From positions 1-64,000 of the forward strand of contig CALAOT010000117.1 in the NCBI GenBank assembly GCA_937889545.1: a DNA stretch of 64,000 nt, read 5' to 3'. Below, in pieces: positions 1 to 9,471 of this stretch. The notes under the pieces are model-generated. The model had not been told where the DNA came from and ran no database searches. It saw only the letters and a program-made list of their open reading frames with translations. Both the position numbers and the translations under genes were made by a program. How positions within the stretch are numbered: the first letter of the stretch is position 1; each line of letters begins with the position of its first letter. The DNA comes from an uncultured Opitutaceae bacterium (lineage in GTDB: Bacteria > Verrucomicrobiota > Verrucomicrobiia > Opitutales > Opitutaceae).

Positions 1-215
1 AGGGGCCAGCGCGCGCCGCGGCCCGCCCAGGGGCCGGCCGCCGCGAGGTTCGACTCCTCCCACGCCTCTATGGGGCGCCAGGCGCCCTCATACGGGTCGA
101 AGCACACGGCGACCGCCTTCCCGGCCCATTCGCGGCGGAGCGCCCGGGCGACCCGCTGGACCCCGGTCCGGGCCCGCGTGTGGCTCGTGTGCGTGAGGTC
201 GAGGAGGAGGGGCAC
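1..215 (-). CDS. Glycosyltransferase family 4-like protein, 5' fragment (runs off the window)
   Basis: The first 71 codons of a gene reading leftward out of the window. The N-terminus reads VPLLLDLTHTSHTRARTG followed by VQRVARALRRE. This is the usual opening of GT-B fold GT4 enzymes: a first beta-strand, a loop with TG, then the first helix carrying an R at the start of the acceptor domain. I chose the GTG at 215-213 because the hydrophobic first strand starts directly after it. An in-frame TTG lies about ten codons upstream, inside the preceding gene. The start lies 8 nt past the stop of the upstream membrane protein, so the two are probably cotranscribed. Family assignment is reasonable; donor and acceptor cannot be told from this fragment. 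Confidence 0.6.
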   Translation of the reverse strand, partial: MPLLLDLTHTSHTRARTGVQRVARALRREWAGKAVAVCFDPYEGAWRPIEAWEESNLAAAGPWAGRGARWP

Positions 216-222
216 GGGCGTC

Positions 223-1749
223 TCAGGGTTTTGCCGCGTCAAAGTCGCGCCGCCATATGGTCACGTCGTTCACGCTCCCGACTTGGCTCCAATGGCCCGG
301 CATCCTCGTCTCAAGGACGCGCGATTCGGCGGCCTCGAACGGGAAAAGGACGGCGTACAGGGGCCGCTTCGAGGCGCGGATGGCGGTCTCAACCCTGCCG
401 ACGTTTGCCTGGTCGAGCGTATCCCAGCGGATGATCGTGAACTTCGTGTAGTAGAACAGGGCCCCGCTCGCCTGCATCGCGAGGATCACGGAGTCGGGCG
501 GGACGCTCCTCTGCAGCCAGTCCGCGAGGCGCCCGTACCTCTGCTCGTCTGCGCCGACGCTGAGAGCGGACAGGCTGTGGGTCTCCCAGGCGCAGCACGA
601 CGCCACCAGGGCGAGGAGGGCCGCGAGGGCCGGCAGCGAGCGGCCCGGGTCGATCCAGCCGGGCGCCCGCGAGAGAAGGGCCCGCAGGACGAGGAGGCTC
701 GCGGCAACCAGGGCCGGGGCCGCCGGGAGCAGGAACCGCAGGTACCACCACGATTCATGGGTGTACTCGTAGGATGAGTAGAAGGCCGCGTAGGCGAGCA
801 CCCACGTCCCGAGGATCCACCTCGTGCGCGCCCCGGCCGCGCCGATCCACGGCAGGCCGAGGGCGAGGGCCGCAAGGGGCGTGAACAGGGCCGGCAGCCA
901 CCGGGCGTAGTGGAGGAGGGTGGCGGGCACGTACCGGGCGAGGAACGCGAGGGAGTTGTCCCCGTAGCCGGTGGTTGCGAAGCTGCCGTAGGCGGCCACG
1001 CTGTGCGCGCCGAAGAAGACGGCGCCAGGCAGGCCCCCGATGATCAAATGGATCCAGCGCCTGGGCGAGGCCCCGAGCGCGATCCCGACCGGGATGAAGG
1101 CAAGGACGTTGGTGGGGCGCAGGAGGACGTCGAGCGCCATCGCCGCGCCCGCGGCCAGCGCCCACGGGGCGCGCTCACGGCTCTTCCACGCAGCCATCAC
1201 CGCCAGGGTCGTCCAGACAAGCGACGGGACGTCGCTCATCGCCTGGAGCGACATGAAGAGGTAGAGGGGGCTGAGGCCGATGACCGCAGCCCCCACCGCG
1301 GCCCACCGCCGTCCCAGGCCGGCCATCCGGCAGAGCAGGTACGTCGCGAGCAATCCTGCGATCGAGTGCAGGACGATCACGGCGTCGCCCGCGTGCGTCC
1401 AGCCGGCGAGCGGCTTGAGCGCCAGGACAAAGAGAGCCAGCCCCGTGGGGTAGGTGGGGACGATGCCGTCACCGTTCCAGGCCGGCTTGAACCCCAGGGG
1501 CACGTACAGGAACGTCGGGAGGCCGGCCTGGGGCAGTCCGGCCAGCGTGCGCGGCTGGACATGGATCCGGCCCGCGGCGAGCAGCCGGGCGTGGTTCATG
1601 TAGCCCGACGAGTCCGAGCCTCCCGCGACCGCGCCCACGTGCCGGACGAGGAGCACCCCGTACAGGGCCAGCAGCACGAGCGCCGCGCCGGCCGCGGCAC
1701 GGCGCCACGGCGGGTGGGCCGGCGTCGTCATGGCGGTGGGAAAATCCAT
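223..1749 (-). CDS. GT-C-like polytopic membrane glycosyltransferase (ArnT/PMT type), 508 aa
   Basis: A polytopic inner-membrane protein with about ten hydrophobic segments. After the first helix (residues about 18-38) comes a luminal loop reading GGSDSSGYMNHARLL. An acidic residue at this place is the hallmark of GT-C enzymes, which move sugars from polyprenyl-phosphate donors on the periplasmic side. The C-terminal 120 residues are soluble and contain a predicted beta strand next to DTLDQANVGRVE. The ATG at 1749 is used; a second ATG lies six codons downstream. It is transcribed divergently from the next membrane protein across an 84-bp gap and is followed 8 nt later by a GT4 gene. The specific sugar is unknown. 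Confidence 0.65.
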   Translation of the reverse strand: MDFPTAMTTPAHPPWRRAAAGAALVLLALYGVLLVRHVGAVAGGSDSSGYMNHARLLAAGRIHVQPRTLAGLPQAGLPTFLYVPLGFKPAWNGDGIVPTYPTGLALFVLALKPLAGWTHAGDAVIVLHSIAGLLATYLLCRMAGLGRRWAAVGAAVIGLSPLYLFMSLQAMSDVPSLVWTTLAVMAAWKSRERAPWALAAGAAMALDVLLRPTNVLAFIPVGIALGASPRRWIHLIIGGLPGAVFFGAHSVAAYGSFATTGYGDNSLAFLARYVPATLLHYARWLPALFTPLAALALGLPWIGAAGARTRWILGTWVLAYAAFYSSYEYTHESWWYLRFLLPAAPALVAASLLVLRALLSRAPGWIDPGRSLPALAALLALVASCCAWETHSLSALSVGADEQRYGRLADWLQRSVPPDSVILAMQASGALFYYTKFTIIRWDTLDQANVGRVETAIRASKRPLYAVLFPFEAAESRVLETRMPGHWSQVGSVNDVTIWRRDFDAAKP

Positions 1750-1833
1750 ACTTGCTTTAGAACTGGGGGAAGAGTGGTTTGTCCTCTTTTAGTGGGCGGA
1801 CTCAAATCATTTCTCTCGGATCGCGCCAAGCTT

Positions 1834-3414
1834 ATGCGGTGGCTCGCGTGCGGCGCGGTCGCCGCCCTCTTCGCCTGGAACGTCGCCTTCTTCTACCTGC
1901 CGGGCCTCGGCTTCACCTACCTGATCCAGTTCGGCCAGAGGCAGCACAGGAGCTACCTTCCGGAGCTCAAGGCGGTGAACCATTACGAGGCGCCCGACTC
2001 GGTGGGGTACGACTCCCAGTACTACGCCCAGATCGCGCTGCGGCCGAACCCGCGCGACCCGCTCCTCAGCAGGGCGGTCGACGGGCTGCGCTACCGCGCG
2101 CGGCGGATCCTGTTCCCCCTCGCGGCGTGGTCGCTCGGGGGCGGCGATCCCGGGCGCGTCCTCAACGTCTTCGCGCTCGAGAACGTCGCCTGCTGGTTCC
2201 TGCTGGCGGCGCTACTATTCCGGTGGCTTCCGCCGGTCAGCTGGGGCAACTGCGCCCGGTGGGCGGCCGTGCTCTTCTCTTTCGGCCTCATCTTCAGCGT
2301 GGCGCGCGCCCTCCTGGACGGGCCCAGCCTGCTCCTCGTGGCCTTCGGGATGGCGCTCGTCGAGTCGAGGCGCCCCTGGCTCGCCGCGGCGCTCCTCGGG
2401 GTGGCCGGCCTTGGCAAGGACACCAACGTCCTCGGCGGGGCGGCGATAGACCCGCCCGAATTCCGGAGGCCGGCGACCTGGGCCCCCTGGCTCGCGAAGA
2501 TGGCCGTCGTCCTCCTGCCGCTCGCCGCGTGGACGCTGTGCCTCAGGTTCTGGCTCGGCCGGGGGGACGACCTGGGCGATGCGCGCAACTTCGCGCCTCC
2601 GTTCGCCGCCCTGGCGGAGAAGCTCCAGCAGTCCGTCTCGCAGCTTGTCGCCGAGGGCTACCCGTCGGTCGCCAAGTTCGACCTGCTGGTCATGGCCGGT
2701 CTCCTCGCGCAGTTCTTCTTCTTCGTCTCCCGCCACCGCTGGAGCGAGCCCTGGTGGCGCCTGGGGGCCTCCTACGCCGTCCTGATGGTCTTCCTCGGGA
2801 CCGCCGTCTGGGAGAACTACCCCTCGGCCGCTGCGCGCGTGCTCCTGCCGATGACGCTAGCTTTCAACATCACGGTCCCGCGCCGGGGATGGTGGCCGCT
2901 CCTCCTCGTCTTCGGCAACCTGGGGATCCTCGGCTCGCCGGACATCTTCAAGCCGCCCGGCAGAGAGAGCTACGTCGTCGAGGGACCGAACGCCCTGCGC
3001 ATTAACCCGAGGGATGGGAGCGCGGTCGAGGCGATCTACGGCCCGCGCAACTGGTGGCGCCCGGAGAAGTCGCGGTGGGAGTTCTGGCGCTGGAGCCTGG
3101 GCGACGCCACCGTGGCGGTGCGCAACCCGCAGCCCTTCACCCTCGTGGCCGACATCAGGTTCAGGCTGCGCTCCGTGGACGAGCGCGAGGCCGTGGTCGC
3201 GCTCGGCGAGCGCGTCCTCTGGAGGGGGATGCTCCCCGCGGGGGAGGTGGTGAGGGTAAGGCTGGCGGACATCGCCCTGGCGCCCGGCGACACGGTCCTG
3301 CGGTTCAGGAGCGACCGGCCCGCGGCGTATCCCGGCAACAGCGACCCGCGAAGACTCAGCTTCAGCCTGAGGGCCTTCGAGATCGACGTGGAGCGGAGGC
3401 AACCGGGGCCATGA
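1834..3414 (+). CDS. Polytopic membrane protein with C-terminal beta domain, 526 aa
   Basis: Function not known. The first 370 residues hold about eight hydrophobic helices; the first starts at residue 3 (LACGAVAALFAWNVAFF). The loop after it contains APDSVGYDSQYYAQIAL, with acidic residues in the position typical of GT-C active-site loops. The last 130 residues (WRFWSLGD-like start, ending near IDVERRQPGP) look like a beta-sandwich without membrane segments. The ATG at 1834 is chosen because the helix starts right after it; in-frame GTG codons at 1792 and 1774 are possible earlier starts. The stop overlaps the methyltransferase start (ATGA at 3411-3414), which implies translational coupling. 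Confidence 0.6.
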   Translation: MRWLACGAVAALFAWNVAFFYLPGLGFTYLIQFGQRQHRSYLPELKAVNHYEAPDSVGYDSQYYAQIALRPNPRDPLLSRAVDGLRYRARRILFPLAAWSLGGGDPGRVLNVFALENVACWFLLAALLFRWLPPVSWGNCARWAAVLFSFGLIFSVARALLDGPSLLLVAFGMALVESRRPWLAAALLGVAGLGKDTNVLGGAAIDPPEFRRPATWAPWLAKMAVVLLPLAAWTLCLRFWLGRGDDLGDARNFAPPFAALAEKLQQSVSQLVAEGYPSVAKFDLLVMAGLLAQFFFFVSRHRWSEPWWRLGASYAVLMVFLGTAVWENYPSAAARVLLPMTLAFNITVPRRGWWPLLLVFGNLGILGSPDIFKPPGRESYVVEGPNALRINPRDGSAVEAIYGPRNWWRPEKSRWEFWRWSLGDATVAVRNPQPFTLVADIRFRLRSVDEREAVVALGERVLWRGMLPAGEVVRVRLADIALAPGDTVLRFRSDRPAAYPGNSDPRRLSFSLRAFEIDVERRQPGP

Positions 3415-4178
3415 ACCTCTGGCACGTGCGCCGCCACTGGGACGCCCTCGCGAGGGCCGATCCGTATTTCGCCGTCCTGACCGATTCGGGGAAGCAGGGC
3501 AACCGCTGGGCGAGCGACGAGTTCTTCCGGACCGGCGTCGCGGAGGCCGACAGCGACATGGCCCGGATACGCCAGCTTGCGCCGGGCCTGCCCCTGCGCC
3601 ACGCGCTCGATTTTGGCTGCGGCGCGGGCCGGCTGACGCAGGGGCTGGCGCGCCACTTCGCCCGGGTGACCGGGGTCGACATCTCGGGGCGCATGGTGGA
3701 CCTGGCCCGGGGGCAGAACCGCGACGCCAAGGTGGGCTTCGTGCACAACTTCAGGCCGGACCTGAGGGCCTTTGGCGACAACACCTTCGACCTGGTCTGC
3801 AGCCGCATAACCCTCCAGCACATCGCCCCGCGCTACACGAGGCGTTACCTGCGAGAGTTCGTCCGCGTCCTGGCCCCCGGAGGCGTGATGCTGGCCCAGG
3901 TGCCGGCCAGGGTGCCCGCCGGCGATCCGCCCGAGCGCCTCCGGTTCTCGATCTGGCCGCCCACCGTGTGGATGCGCGTCAAGCGGTATGTGCGCTACCA
4001 CCATCCGGGCTGGTTTCCCGGCACGCCGAAGATGCAGATGTACGCCGTGGCCAGGGAGGAGGTCCTTGGGTGGCTTGCGGCGGCCGGCGCCGATGTCCTG
4101 TCCGTCGAGAGGGACGAGCACGAGGGCCTTGACAATCTCACCTACATAGCGCGCAAGCCCGGCGGCCAGCCAGGTTGA
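3411..4178 (+). CDS. Class I SAM-dependent methyltransferase, 255 aa
   Basis: A cytoplasmic Rossmann-fold methyltransferase. Motif I is ALDFGCGAGRLTQGLARHF (about residues 64-82). It is followed by the acidic end of strand 2 in VTGVDISGRM and the motif IV/post-motif region FDLVCSRITLQHI. The C-terminal part (YHHPGWFPGTPKMQMY) is aromatic and probably forms the acceptor lid. It overlaps the preceding membrane-protein gene by 4 nt (ATGA), so the two are coupled. In this setting it probably O-methylates a sugar of the glycan or caps the chain end; that is inference from the neighbourhood. Confidence 0.8.
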   Translation: MNLWHVRRHWDALARADPYFAVLTDSGKQGNRWASDEFFRTGVAEADSDMARIRQLAPGLPLRHALDFGCGAGRLTQGLARHFARVTGVDISGRMVDLARGQNRDAKVGFVHNFRPDLRAFGDNTFDLVCSRITLQHIAPRYTRRYLREFVRVLAPGGVMLAQVPARVPAGDPPERLRFSIWPPTVWMRVKRYVRYHHPGWFPGTPKMQMYAVAREEVLGWLAAAGADVLSVERDEHEGLDNLTYIARKPGGQPG

Positions 4179-4344
4179 CGCAGCTGCCGGCTCGACCCGT
4201 TGGCCTAGGTTCTGCACGCTGTTCCCCAAGGATGCGCGTGAAAGCAACGAAACATCAGCCGGATCGGTTTCGGACGCCGTCGCCACCGCCGGGCGCGCGT
4301 TCCGGGGGCCGGTGTTCGCGGCCGGCGCTGAGCAAGGGCGGAGG

Positions 4345-4836
4345 ATGACGGAATACCCCACCTTGGCGCGCGACCAAGCGCAGGAGGACGGCAGGCACCT
4401 GCGGCTGCTGGTCATCCTGAATTTTGTCGCGGCCGGCCTCTGCTTTGCCGGGATCGGCTTTCTTTTCTGGCACCACAGGAGGATGCATGACGCCTTCCTG
4501 GAGATTGGGGTGCCCAAGAACCGGAAGAATGGGGGGATCGCGCTCGAGCAGTTCTTCGATACGTTCATGCTGTTCTATTTGTTTTCGGGTGCCGTCCTGA
4601 CCGTGATCGGAGCCGGCAATCTGCTGTCGGGCCTGTGCATCAGGAGGAGGAAATACCGCATCGTCTCGCTGCTTGTCGCCTGCCTGAACTTCATCCTGGT
4701 GCCCATAGGCACCGTCCTTGGGGCCTTTGCCCTTGTCGTGCTCCTGCGCCCCTCCGTCCGCGGGGCCTATGAAGCCGGAGCCGCCCGTCCCGCCCCCCCG
4801 GGCGGCGACCTCCCGGGGCCGACGCCAGGCGGCTGA
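4345..4836 (+). CDS. Small membrane protein of unknown function, 163 aa
   Basis: Not recognised. About 20 polar N-terminal residues are followed by three or four hydrophobic segments: LVILNFVAAGLCFAGIGFLF (about 22-41), a segment around MLFYLFSGAVLTVIGAGNLL, and VSLLVACLNFILVPIGTVL. The tail is rich in Pro, Ala and Gly. The arrangement resembles small DUF4064-like integral membrane proteins. The ATG at 4345 is preceded by a GGGCGGAGG ribosome-binding sequence. The 166 bp before it hold no other gene. It converges with the GT4 gene to its right, 34 nt away. Confidence 0.5.
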   Translation: MTEYPTLARDQAQEDGRHLRLLVILNFVAAGLCFAGIGFLFWHHRRMHDAFLEIGVPKNRKNGGIALEQFFDTFMLFYLFSGAVLTVIGAGNLLSGLCIRRRKYRIVSLLVACLNFILVPIGTVLGAFALVVLLRPSVRGAYEAGAARPAPPGGDLPGPTPGG

Positions 4837-4870
4837 TTCGATGCCGTTGGGGCCGGACCCGTCCCCGGGG

Positions 4871-6523
4871 CTAGATGCTTGCGATGGTCTCAAGGCGGCG
4901 GCGGTAGCGGCCGCCGATCGCGGCGGGGGAGAAACGCTCCTCGATCGTGCGGCGCGCGGCCGCGCCGGCCCGCGAGGCGCCGGCCGGGTCCGAGGCGACC
5001 CGCTGCATCAGTTCCGCGGCGTGCCCGATGTCGGGCTCGGCCCATGTCGAACCCTTGGAGTAGGGCCCGTGGCTCCGGTCCAGCTCGACGAGCGAGAAGC
5101 GGACCGGGAAACCGTTTTCCTGGTTGAGGTACTCGGAGGTCGCGGACCAGTCCGTGGCGATCACGGGCTTGCCCAGGTACATGCACTCCGCCACGGCGAG
5201 CCCGAATCCCTCGGACCGGTGGAGCGAGACAAAGCAGTCGCAGGCCGCCTCCAGGGCGTAGATGTCAGCGCGCGACAGGGTCTCGCTGATAAGAACTGTC
5301 CCGGGAAGGTCCCGGACGGACTCGGAAATGGCGGCGAATTCGGCCGCGTTCTCCGCCGTGTTCTGCAGCTTTATTACGAGCGCGGCGCCCCGCCCGGCGA
5401 GGCCGGACCTGCGGAAGGCCTCAATCGCCGCACGGGGATTCTTGCGGGCGGCATAGGAGTTCAGGTCGAACAGGCAAAGGAAGAGGAACGCGGCCGCGGG
5501 GAGCCCGAGCCGCGCGCGGGCCGGGGCCGGGTCCCCGCCGGGCCGCTCGAACCCTATGGCGTGCGCCATGGTGAGGACCGGGATCGGCGACTTGAGGGCG
5601 ATCGAGTCGCTCACGAAGTTGCTCGGGCACCAGATCTCGTCGAAGTAGTCGAGCGAGGGCATCCAGGCGTCCGGGAACTCGGGAAGCTCCCAGGCAAAGT
5701 AGCCGATGTTGTATTTACCCCTCAGGAACCCCGGGCCGTGGTGGTGGTCGATGTCGCGCGCGACCGGAGGATCGACATGGATGACGTTGACGCCGTGCGG
5801 GTTGGACTCCTGCAGCCGGCCCGCATAGGTCGTGTCGCCGAGCCGGTTTCTGCAGTTGAGCTTGAGCGGGACAAGGCAGGTCGGGATGGACGCGGCGTCG
5901 GCGGCCCGCGCCATGCACCGGGCGGACTCGCCGATGCCGAGGTCGGCGGCGAAGAATCCGACGATGTTCATCCCGGTCCGCGAGTGGGCGCGGGCGAAGG
6001 CTATGCAATAGGGGCTTTCACGCCTGGAGAAATCATAGATCCGCTCCCCCGTTCCCGACTCGACCGCCGAGACCCTCAGCTGGCGGTTCCGGTTCTGCGC
6101 GCGGAATCTCTGGATCGGCCCGAATCGCGTCACGCGCCCCAGCCAGGCGAGCGCGTTCGTGAGGCCCGTCCCGTGCAGCCGCAGGGTCAGGACCGAGCCG
6201 ATGCGGGCGGAGGAGGGATTGAGCGCAAGGGCGGCCTCCCAGGGTCCGGGCTCCCCGGACGAGACCGACCGCACGCTCCTGCCGTCCAGGAGCACCTCGA
6301 GGGTGGGAAAGCCGGCCTCGAGCCCGCGCGCGGACGGATGGGCGCGGAACTCCCCCTTTAGGAAGACCGAGTCCAGGCCCACGATCGGCGGCAGCCGGAT
6401 CACGGCCGTTTCGCGGATCCACGCGGAATCGTTCGCGAACTCGTCGAAGTAGAGCCCTGAAAAGGACGTGAAGCGCCTGGCGAAGGCGCCGCCGAAGGGC
6501 GGTGCGTGGGGGTGCGTGGCCAT
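4871..6523 (-). CDS. GT4 glycosyltransferase with N-terminal beta domain, 550 aa
   Basis: The C-terminal 370 residues are a GT-B fold enzyme of family GT4. The second Rossmann half carries SEGFGLAVAECMYLGKPVI, the E-x7-E signature that binds the nucleotide-sugar donor. It is preceded by NIVGFFAADLGIGESARCM, typical of the acceptor half. The first 150 residues are a separate beta-rich domain (starting near FTSFSGLYFDEFANDSAWI). It resembles the accessory beta domains of other glycosyltransferases in this window and may bind glycan or position the enzyme. The start is the ATG at 6523, two nucleotides after the stop of the upstream GT2 gene, so the pair is coupled. Confidence 0.75.
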   Translation of the reverse strand: MATHPHAPPFGGAFARRFTSFSGLYFDEFANDSAWIRETAVIRLPPIVGLDSVFLKGEFRAHPSARGLEAGFPTLEVLLDGRSVRSVSSGEPGPWEAALALNPSSARIGSVLTLRLHGTGLTNALAWLGRVTRFGPIQRFRAQNRNRQLRVSAVESGTGERIYDFSRRESPYCIAFARAHSRTGMNIVGFFAADLGIGESARCMARAADAASIPTCLVPLKLNCRNRLGDTTYAGRLQESNPHGVNVIHVDPPVARDIDHHHGPGFLRGKYNIGYFAWELPEFPDAWMPSLDYFDEIWCPSNFVSDSIALKSPIPVLTMAHAIGFERPGGDPAPARARLGLPAAAFLFLCLFDLNSYAARKNPRAAIEAFRRSGLAGRGAALVIKLQNTAENAAEFAAISESVRDLPGTVLISETLSRADIYALEAACDCFVSLHRSEGFGLAVAECMYLGKPVIATDWSATSEYLNQENGFPVRFSLVELDRSHGPYSKGSTWAEPDIGHAAELMQRVASDPAGASRAGAAARRTIEERFSPAAIGGRYRRRLETIASI

Positions 6524-6525
6524 GC

Positions 6526-7482
6526 TCAATCCGGGATCAAGTTCCGCCAGCGCGCGAGCTCCTTGTCGATCACTTCGTTCATCGCCGCGAGGCTGTTCGG
6601 GGGCGGACGGCGCCGGACGTGCGTCAGGAACAGGGCCACCCGGCAGGCCTCGAGCGGCTCGGGAAAATCGCGCGGCTCGTCGAAGGACCGGCGGAAGTGC
6701 CTCCAGGTCCACCTCCAGCCGGCCAGGACGGCGATCTGCCTGCGCCAGCGCCGGAAGAGGCGCCGGGTGTTGGCCTCGTCCCGGATCTTGCGCCCCGGGG
6801 AGGCGCTCACGTGGTGCAGGACGCGGCTGCGCAAGGCGACCGCGTTGATGAGGCCGGCCTCGCGGGCGCGAATGCACAGGTCGACGTCTTCGCATCCGTT
6901 GAAGTAGCGCTCGTCAAACCCGCCGAGCCGGACCCAGGTGTCCCGGTTGACCACGAGGCAGGCGCCGGTCACGGCGGCGACCTCCCGGACCGGGTCAAGC
7001 AGGATCGACGCAAGCCCGGGCTCCCTGCGGTCGTGCCTGGGCTTGCACTTGCGGTCGAAGTAGATCCCCGCGTGGTCCAGCTTGAGCGTGGCCGCGTCGA
7101 CCTGGAGATTGCCGACGAGGCCCGCCATGACGCCCAGGGAGTCCAGCGCGCCGAGCATCGGGCCGAGCCAGCCCCGCGTCAGGACGAGGTCGTTGTTGAG
7201 GAGGGCGAGGATCCGGCCTCGGGCGACCGCGGCTCCCCGGTTTGTGGCCGCGCCGAAGCCGAGGTTGCGCTCGTTCAGGACGACCCGGAAGGGGTGCCCG
7301 AGCGTGGAGAGCCAGTCGCGCGTCCCATCCGTGCTTGCGTCGTCGACAAGGATGATCTCGTGGGCCATGCGCCGCGGGATCGAGGCGCGCAGGCTCTCCA
7401 GCATCGCCTTGGTGAGCTCCAGGCAGTTGAAAAGCGGCGTGACGACGCTGATGTGAGGCGTGCCGGAGCTCCTCGTTGACAC
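6526..7482 (-). CDS. GT2 family glycosyltransferase (rhamnosyltransferase-like), 318 aa
   Basis: A cytoplasmic or membrane-associated GT-A fold enzyme. It begins with SVVTPLFNCLELT, has DDAST for uracil or thymine binding, NERNLGFGAATNRG, and LLNNDLVLTRGWL, where ND replaces a canonical DxD. VTGACLVVNRDTWVRLGGFDE follows and then a conserved CEDVDLCIRAREAG. This pattern fits the WbbL-like rhamnosyltransferase branch, in line with the rml genes directly upstream. The start is GTG 7482: an AGGAGG lies ten bases before it, and no good ATG exists. The gene follows rmlA closely, its ribosome-binding site overlapping the rmlA stop codon. Confidence 0.8.
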   Translation of the reverse strand: MSTRSSGTPHISVVTPLFNCLELTKAMLESLRASIPRRMAHEIILVDDASTDGTRDWLSTLGHPFRVVLNERNLGFGAATNRGAAVARGRILALLNNDLVLTRGWLGPMLGALDSLGVMAGLVGNLQVDAATLKLDHAGIYFDRKCKPRHDRREPGLASILLDPVREVAAVTGACLVVNRDTWVRLGGFDERYFNGCEDVDLCIRAREAGLINAVALRSRVLHHVSASPGRKIRDEANTRRLFRRWRRQIAVLAGWRWTWRHFRRSFDEPRDFPEPLEACRVALFLTHVRRRPPPNSLAAMNEVIDKELARWRNLIPD

Positions 7483-7491
7483 GGATGCCGG

Positions 7492-7497
7492 CCTCCT
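7492..7497 (-). promoter_or_regulatory. Ribosome binding site fixing the GTG start of the GT2 gene
   Basis: A perfect AGGAGG on the minus strand, ten bases before the GTG at 7482. It overlaps the TAG stop of rmlA (7498-7496). It decides the start of the GT2 gene and implies that translation of the two genes is linked. Confidence 0.7.
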
Positions 7498-8371
7498 ATT
7501 GCCCGGAGAGGAGCCTGCGAAGGTATTGGGCGTAGCCCGACTCGCCGAGCTTCGCAATGTTTGCCTCGAGCCGGGCGTCGTCGATCCAGCCCCGGCGCCA
7601 TGCGATCTCCTCGAGGCACGCGATCTTTAGGCCCTGCCTGTTCTCGATGACATGGACGAACTGGGCCGCCTCGAGGAGGGAGTTGTGCGTCCCGGTGTCG
7701 AGCCACGCGGTGCCGCGCCCCAGGATCTCCGCGTGCAGGCGGCCGGCCTTTAGGTAGAGCCGGTTCAGGTCCGTGATCTCGAGCTCGCCGCGCTTCGAGG
7801 GCCTGAGCCGGCGCGCGTACTTGACGACCTCTGCGTCGTAGAAATAGACGCCGGGGACCGCGTAGTTCGACCTCGGCTTCGCGGGCTTTTCCTGGAGCGA
7901 GAGCACGCGGCCGTCCGGCGCGAACTCCACGACGCCGTAGGACGAGGGGTTGGCGACATGGTAGCCGAAGATCGTGGCGCCCTTCGTGCGCTCGTTCGCG
8001 GCCGAGAAGGCCTTGGGGAGGTCCTGGCCGTAGAAGAGGTTGTCCCCCAGGATGAGGGTGCAGGGCGAGCCGGCGAGAAAGTCGGCGCCGATGAGGAAGG
8101 CCTGGGCCAGGCCTTCGGGCCTCGGCTGCTCGGCGTATTCCAGCTTGAGGCCGAAGTCCGAGCCGTCGCCCAGGAGCCGCCTGAAGAGGTGCAGGTCCTG
8201 GGGCGTCGAGATCACGAGCACCTCGCGGATGCCGGCAAGCATGAGCGCCGAGAGGGGGTAGTACACCATCGGCTTGTCGAACACCGGCATGAGCTGCTTG
8301 CTGACCGCGATCGTCAGCGGGTAGAGCCGCGTTCCCGAGCCGCCTGCGAGGATGATGCCTTTGCGTTTCAT
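7496..8371 (-). CDS. rmlA: Glucose-1-phosphate thymidylyltransferase RmlA, 291 aa
   Basis: Catalyses dTTP + glucose 1-phosphate to dTDP-glucose and pyrophosphate, the first step to dTDP-L-rhamnose. The nucleotide-binding signature [11 protein letters not shown] lies at residues about 10-20, and [18 protein letters not shown] follows. [10 protein letters not shown] carries the metal-binding Asp, and [16 protein letters not shown] is characteristic near the C-terminus. The length matches the short RmlA family (about 290). It starts at ATG 8371 and lies 21 nt after rmlB on the same strand. Assignment is very firm. Confidence 0.97.
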   Translation of the reverse strand: MKRKGIILAGGSGTRLYPLTIAVSKQLMPVFDKPMVYYPLSALMLAGIREVLVISTPQDLHLFRRLLGDGSDFGLKLEYAEQPRPEGLAQAFLIGADFLAGSPCTLILGDNLFYGQDLPKAFSAANERTKGATIFGYHVANPSSYGVVEFAPDGRVLSLQEKPAKPRSNYAVPGVYFYDAEVVKYARRLRPSKRGELEITDLNRLYLKAGRLHAEILGRGTAWLDTGTHNSLLEAAQFVHVIENRQGLKIACLEEIAWRRGWIDDARLEANIAKLGESGYAQYLRRLLSGQ

Positions 8372-8392
8372 TGTGATTGCGTGGAGGGCCGC

Positions 8393-9460
8393 TCAGGCCG
8401 TCCTTCCCAGCCGCTCGCGCGCATAGCGCTTCACCGTGATCTCGCCGCACCATGCCCGGTTGGAGAGGTACCAGTCGACGGTTTTCGCGAGGCCCGTCTC
8501 GAACGATTCGGACGGGCGCCAGCCGAGCTCGCGCTGGAGCTTCGAGCAGTCGATCGCGTACCGGCGGTCGTGGCCCGGGCGGTCCGCGACGAATTCGATC
8601 AGGTCGGCGTGGGCCCTGCCGTCCTCGCGCGGCGCCCTGGCGTCCAGGAGCGAGCAGATGAGCCGCACGGCCTCAAGGTTGGCGCACTGGTTCAGGCCGC
8701 CGACGTTGTAGGTCTCGCCCAGGCGGCCGTGCTCCAGCACGAGCGCGATCGCGCGGCAATGGTCCTCCACGTGGAGCCAGTCGCGGACCTGCTTGCCGTC
8801 GCCGTAGATCGGAAGCGGCTTTCCCTCGAGCGCGTTGAGGATCGTCAGCGGAAACAGCTTCTCGGGGAACTGGTAGGGCCCGTAGTTGTTCGAGCAGTTG
8901 GTCGTCAGCGTGGGAAGCCCGTAGGTGTGGCGGTAGGAGCGCACGAGATGGTCGCTCGCCGCCTTGGAGGCCGCGTACGGGGAATTGGGCGCGAACGGGG
9001 TCTCTTCCGTGAATGCGGGATCGTCCGGCGACAGCGTCCCGTACACCTCGTCGGTGGATATGTGCAGGAACCGGAAGGCCTCGCGCGCCGCGCCCGCCAT
9101 CGCCGTCCAGTGGCTCCGGGCGGCGTTGAGGAGCCGCAGCGTCCCAAGGACGTTGGTCTGCACAAAGGACTCCGGCGAATCGATCGAGCGGTCGACGTGG
9201 CTCTCCGCCGCGAAGTTGACGACGGCGCCGATCCCGTGCTCGGAGAGGATCCGGCCGACCAGCGCCTCGTCCCCGATGTCGCCGTGGACGAAGACGTACC
9301 GGCCGTCGCCCGCCACGTCGGCAAGGTTGGCGGGGTTTCCGGCGTACGTCAGCTTGTCGAGGTTGACGACCCGCGACGCGGCCATCGGCGCGTCCGCGAG
9401 GAGCCTCCGGACGAAGTTGCTCCCGATGAACCCGCAGCCGCCTGTGACGAGGGTGTTCAT
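8393..9460 (-). CDS. rmlB: dTDP-glucose 4,6-dehydratase RmlB, 355 aa
   Basis: Converts dTDP-glucose to dTDP-4-keto-6-deoxyglucose using tightly bound NAD. It is an extended SDR protein: [10 protein letters not shown] at residues 7-16 binds [11 protein letters not shown] carries the catalytic Asp-Glu pair, and [12 protein letters not shown] contains the YxxxK dyad. [15 protein letters not shown] and [12 protein letters not shown] are family signatures. Length is normal. The start is ATG 9460, 11 nt after the reductase gene upstream. With rmlA and the UER-like gene it would complete a dTDP-rhamnose pathway. Confidence 0.97.
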   Translation of the reverse strand: MNTLVTGGCGFIGSNFVRRLLADAPMAASRVVNLDKLTYAGNPANLADVAGDGRYVFVHGDIGDEALVGRILSEHGIGAVVNFAAESHVDRSIDSPESFVQTNVLGTLRLLNAARSHWTAMAGAAREAFRFLHISTDEVYGTLSPDDPAFTEETPFAPNSPYAASKAASDHLVRSYRHTYGLPTLTTNCSNNYGPYQFPEKLFPLTILNALEGKPLPIYGDGKQVRDWLHVEDHCRAIALVLEHGRLGETYNVGGLNQCANLEAVRLICSLLDARAPREDGRAHADLIEFVADRPGHDRRYAIDCSKLQRELGWRPSESFETGLAKTVDWYLSNRAWCGEITVKRYARERLGRTA

Positions 9461-9471
9461 GGGGCGCGTGT

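Noticed and set aside
4718-6361. A 547-codon plus-strand frame opposite the GT4 gene
   Set aside because: Antisense to a gene with a clear GT4 signature; translation lacks any domain pattern.
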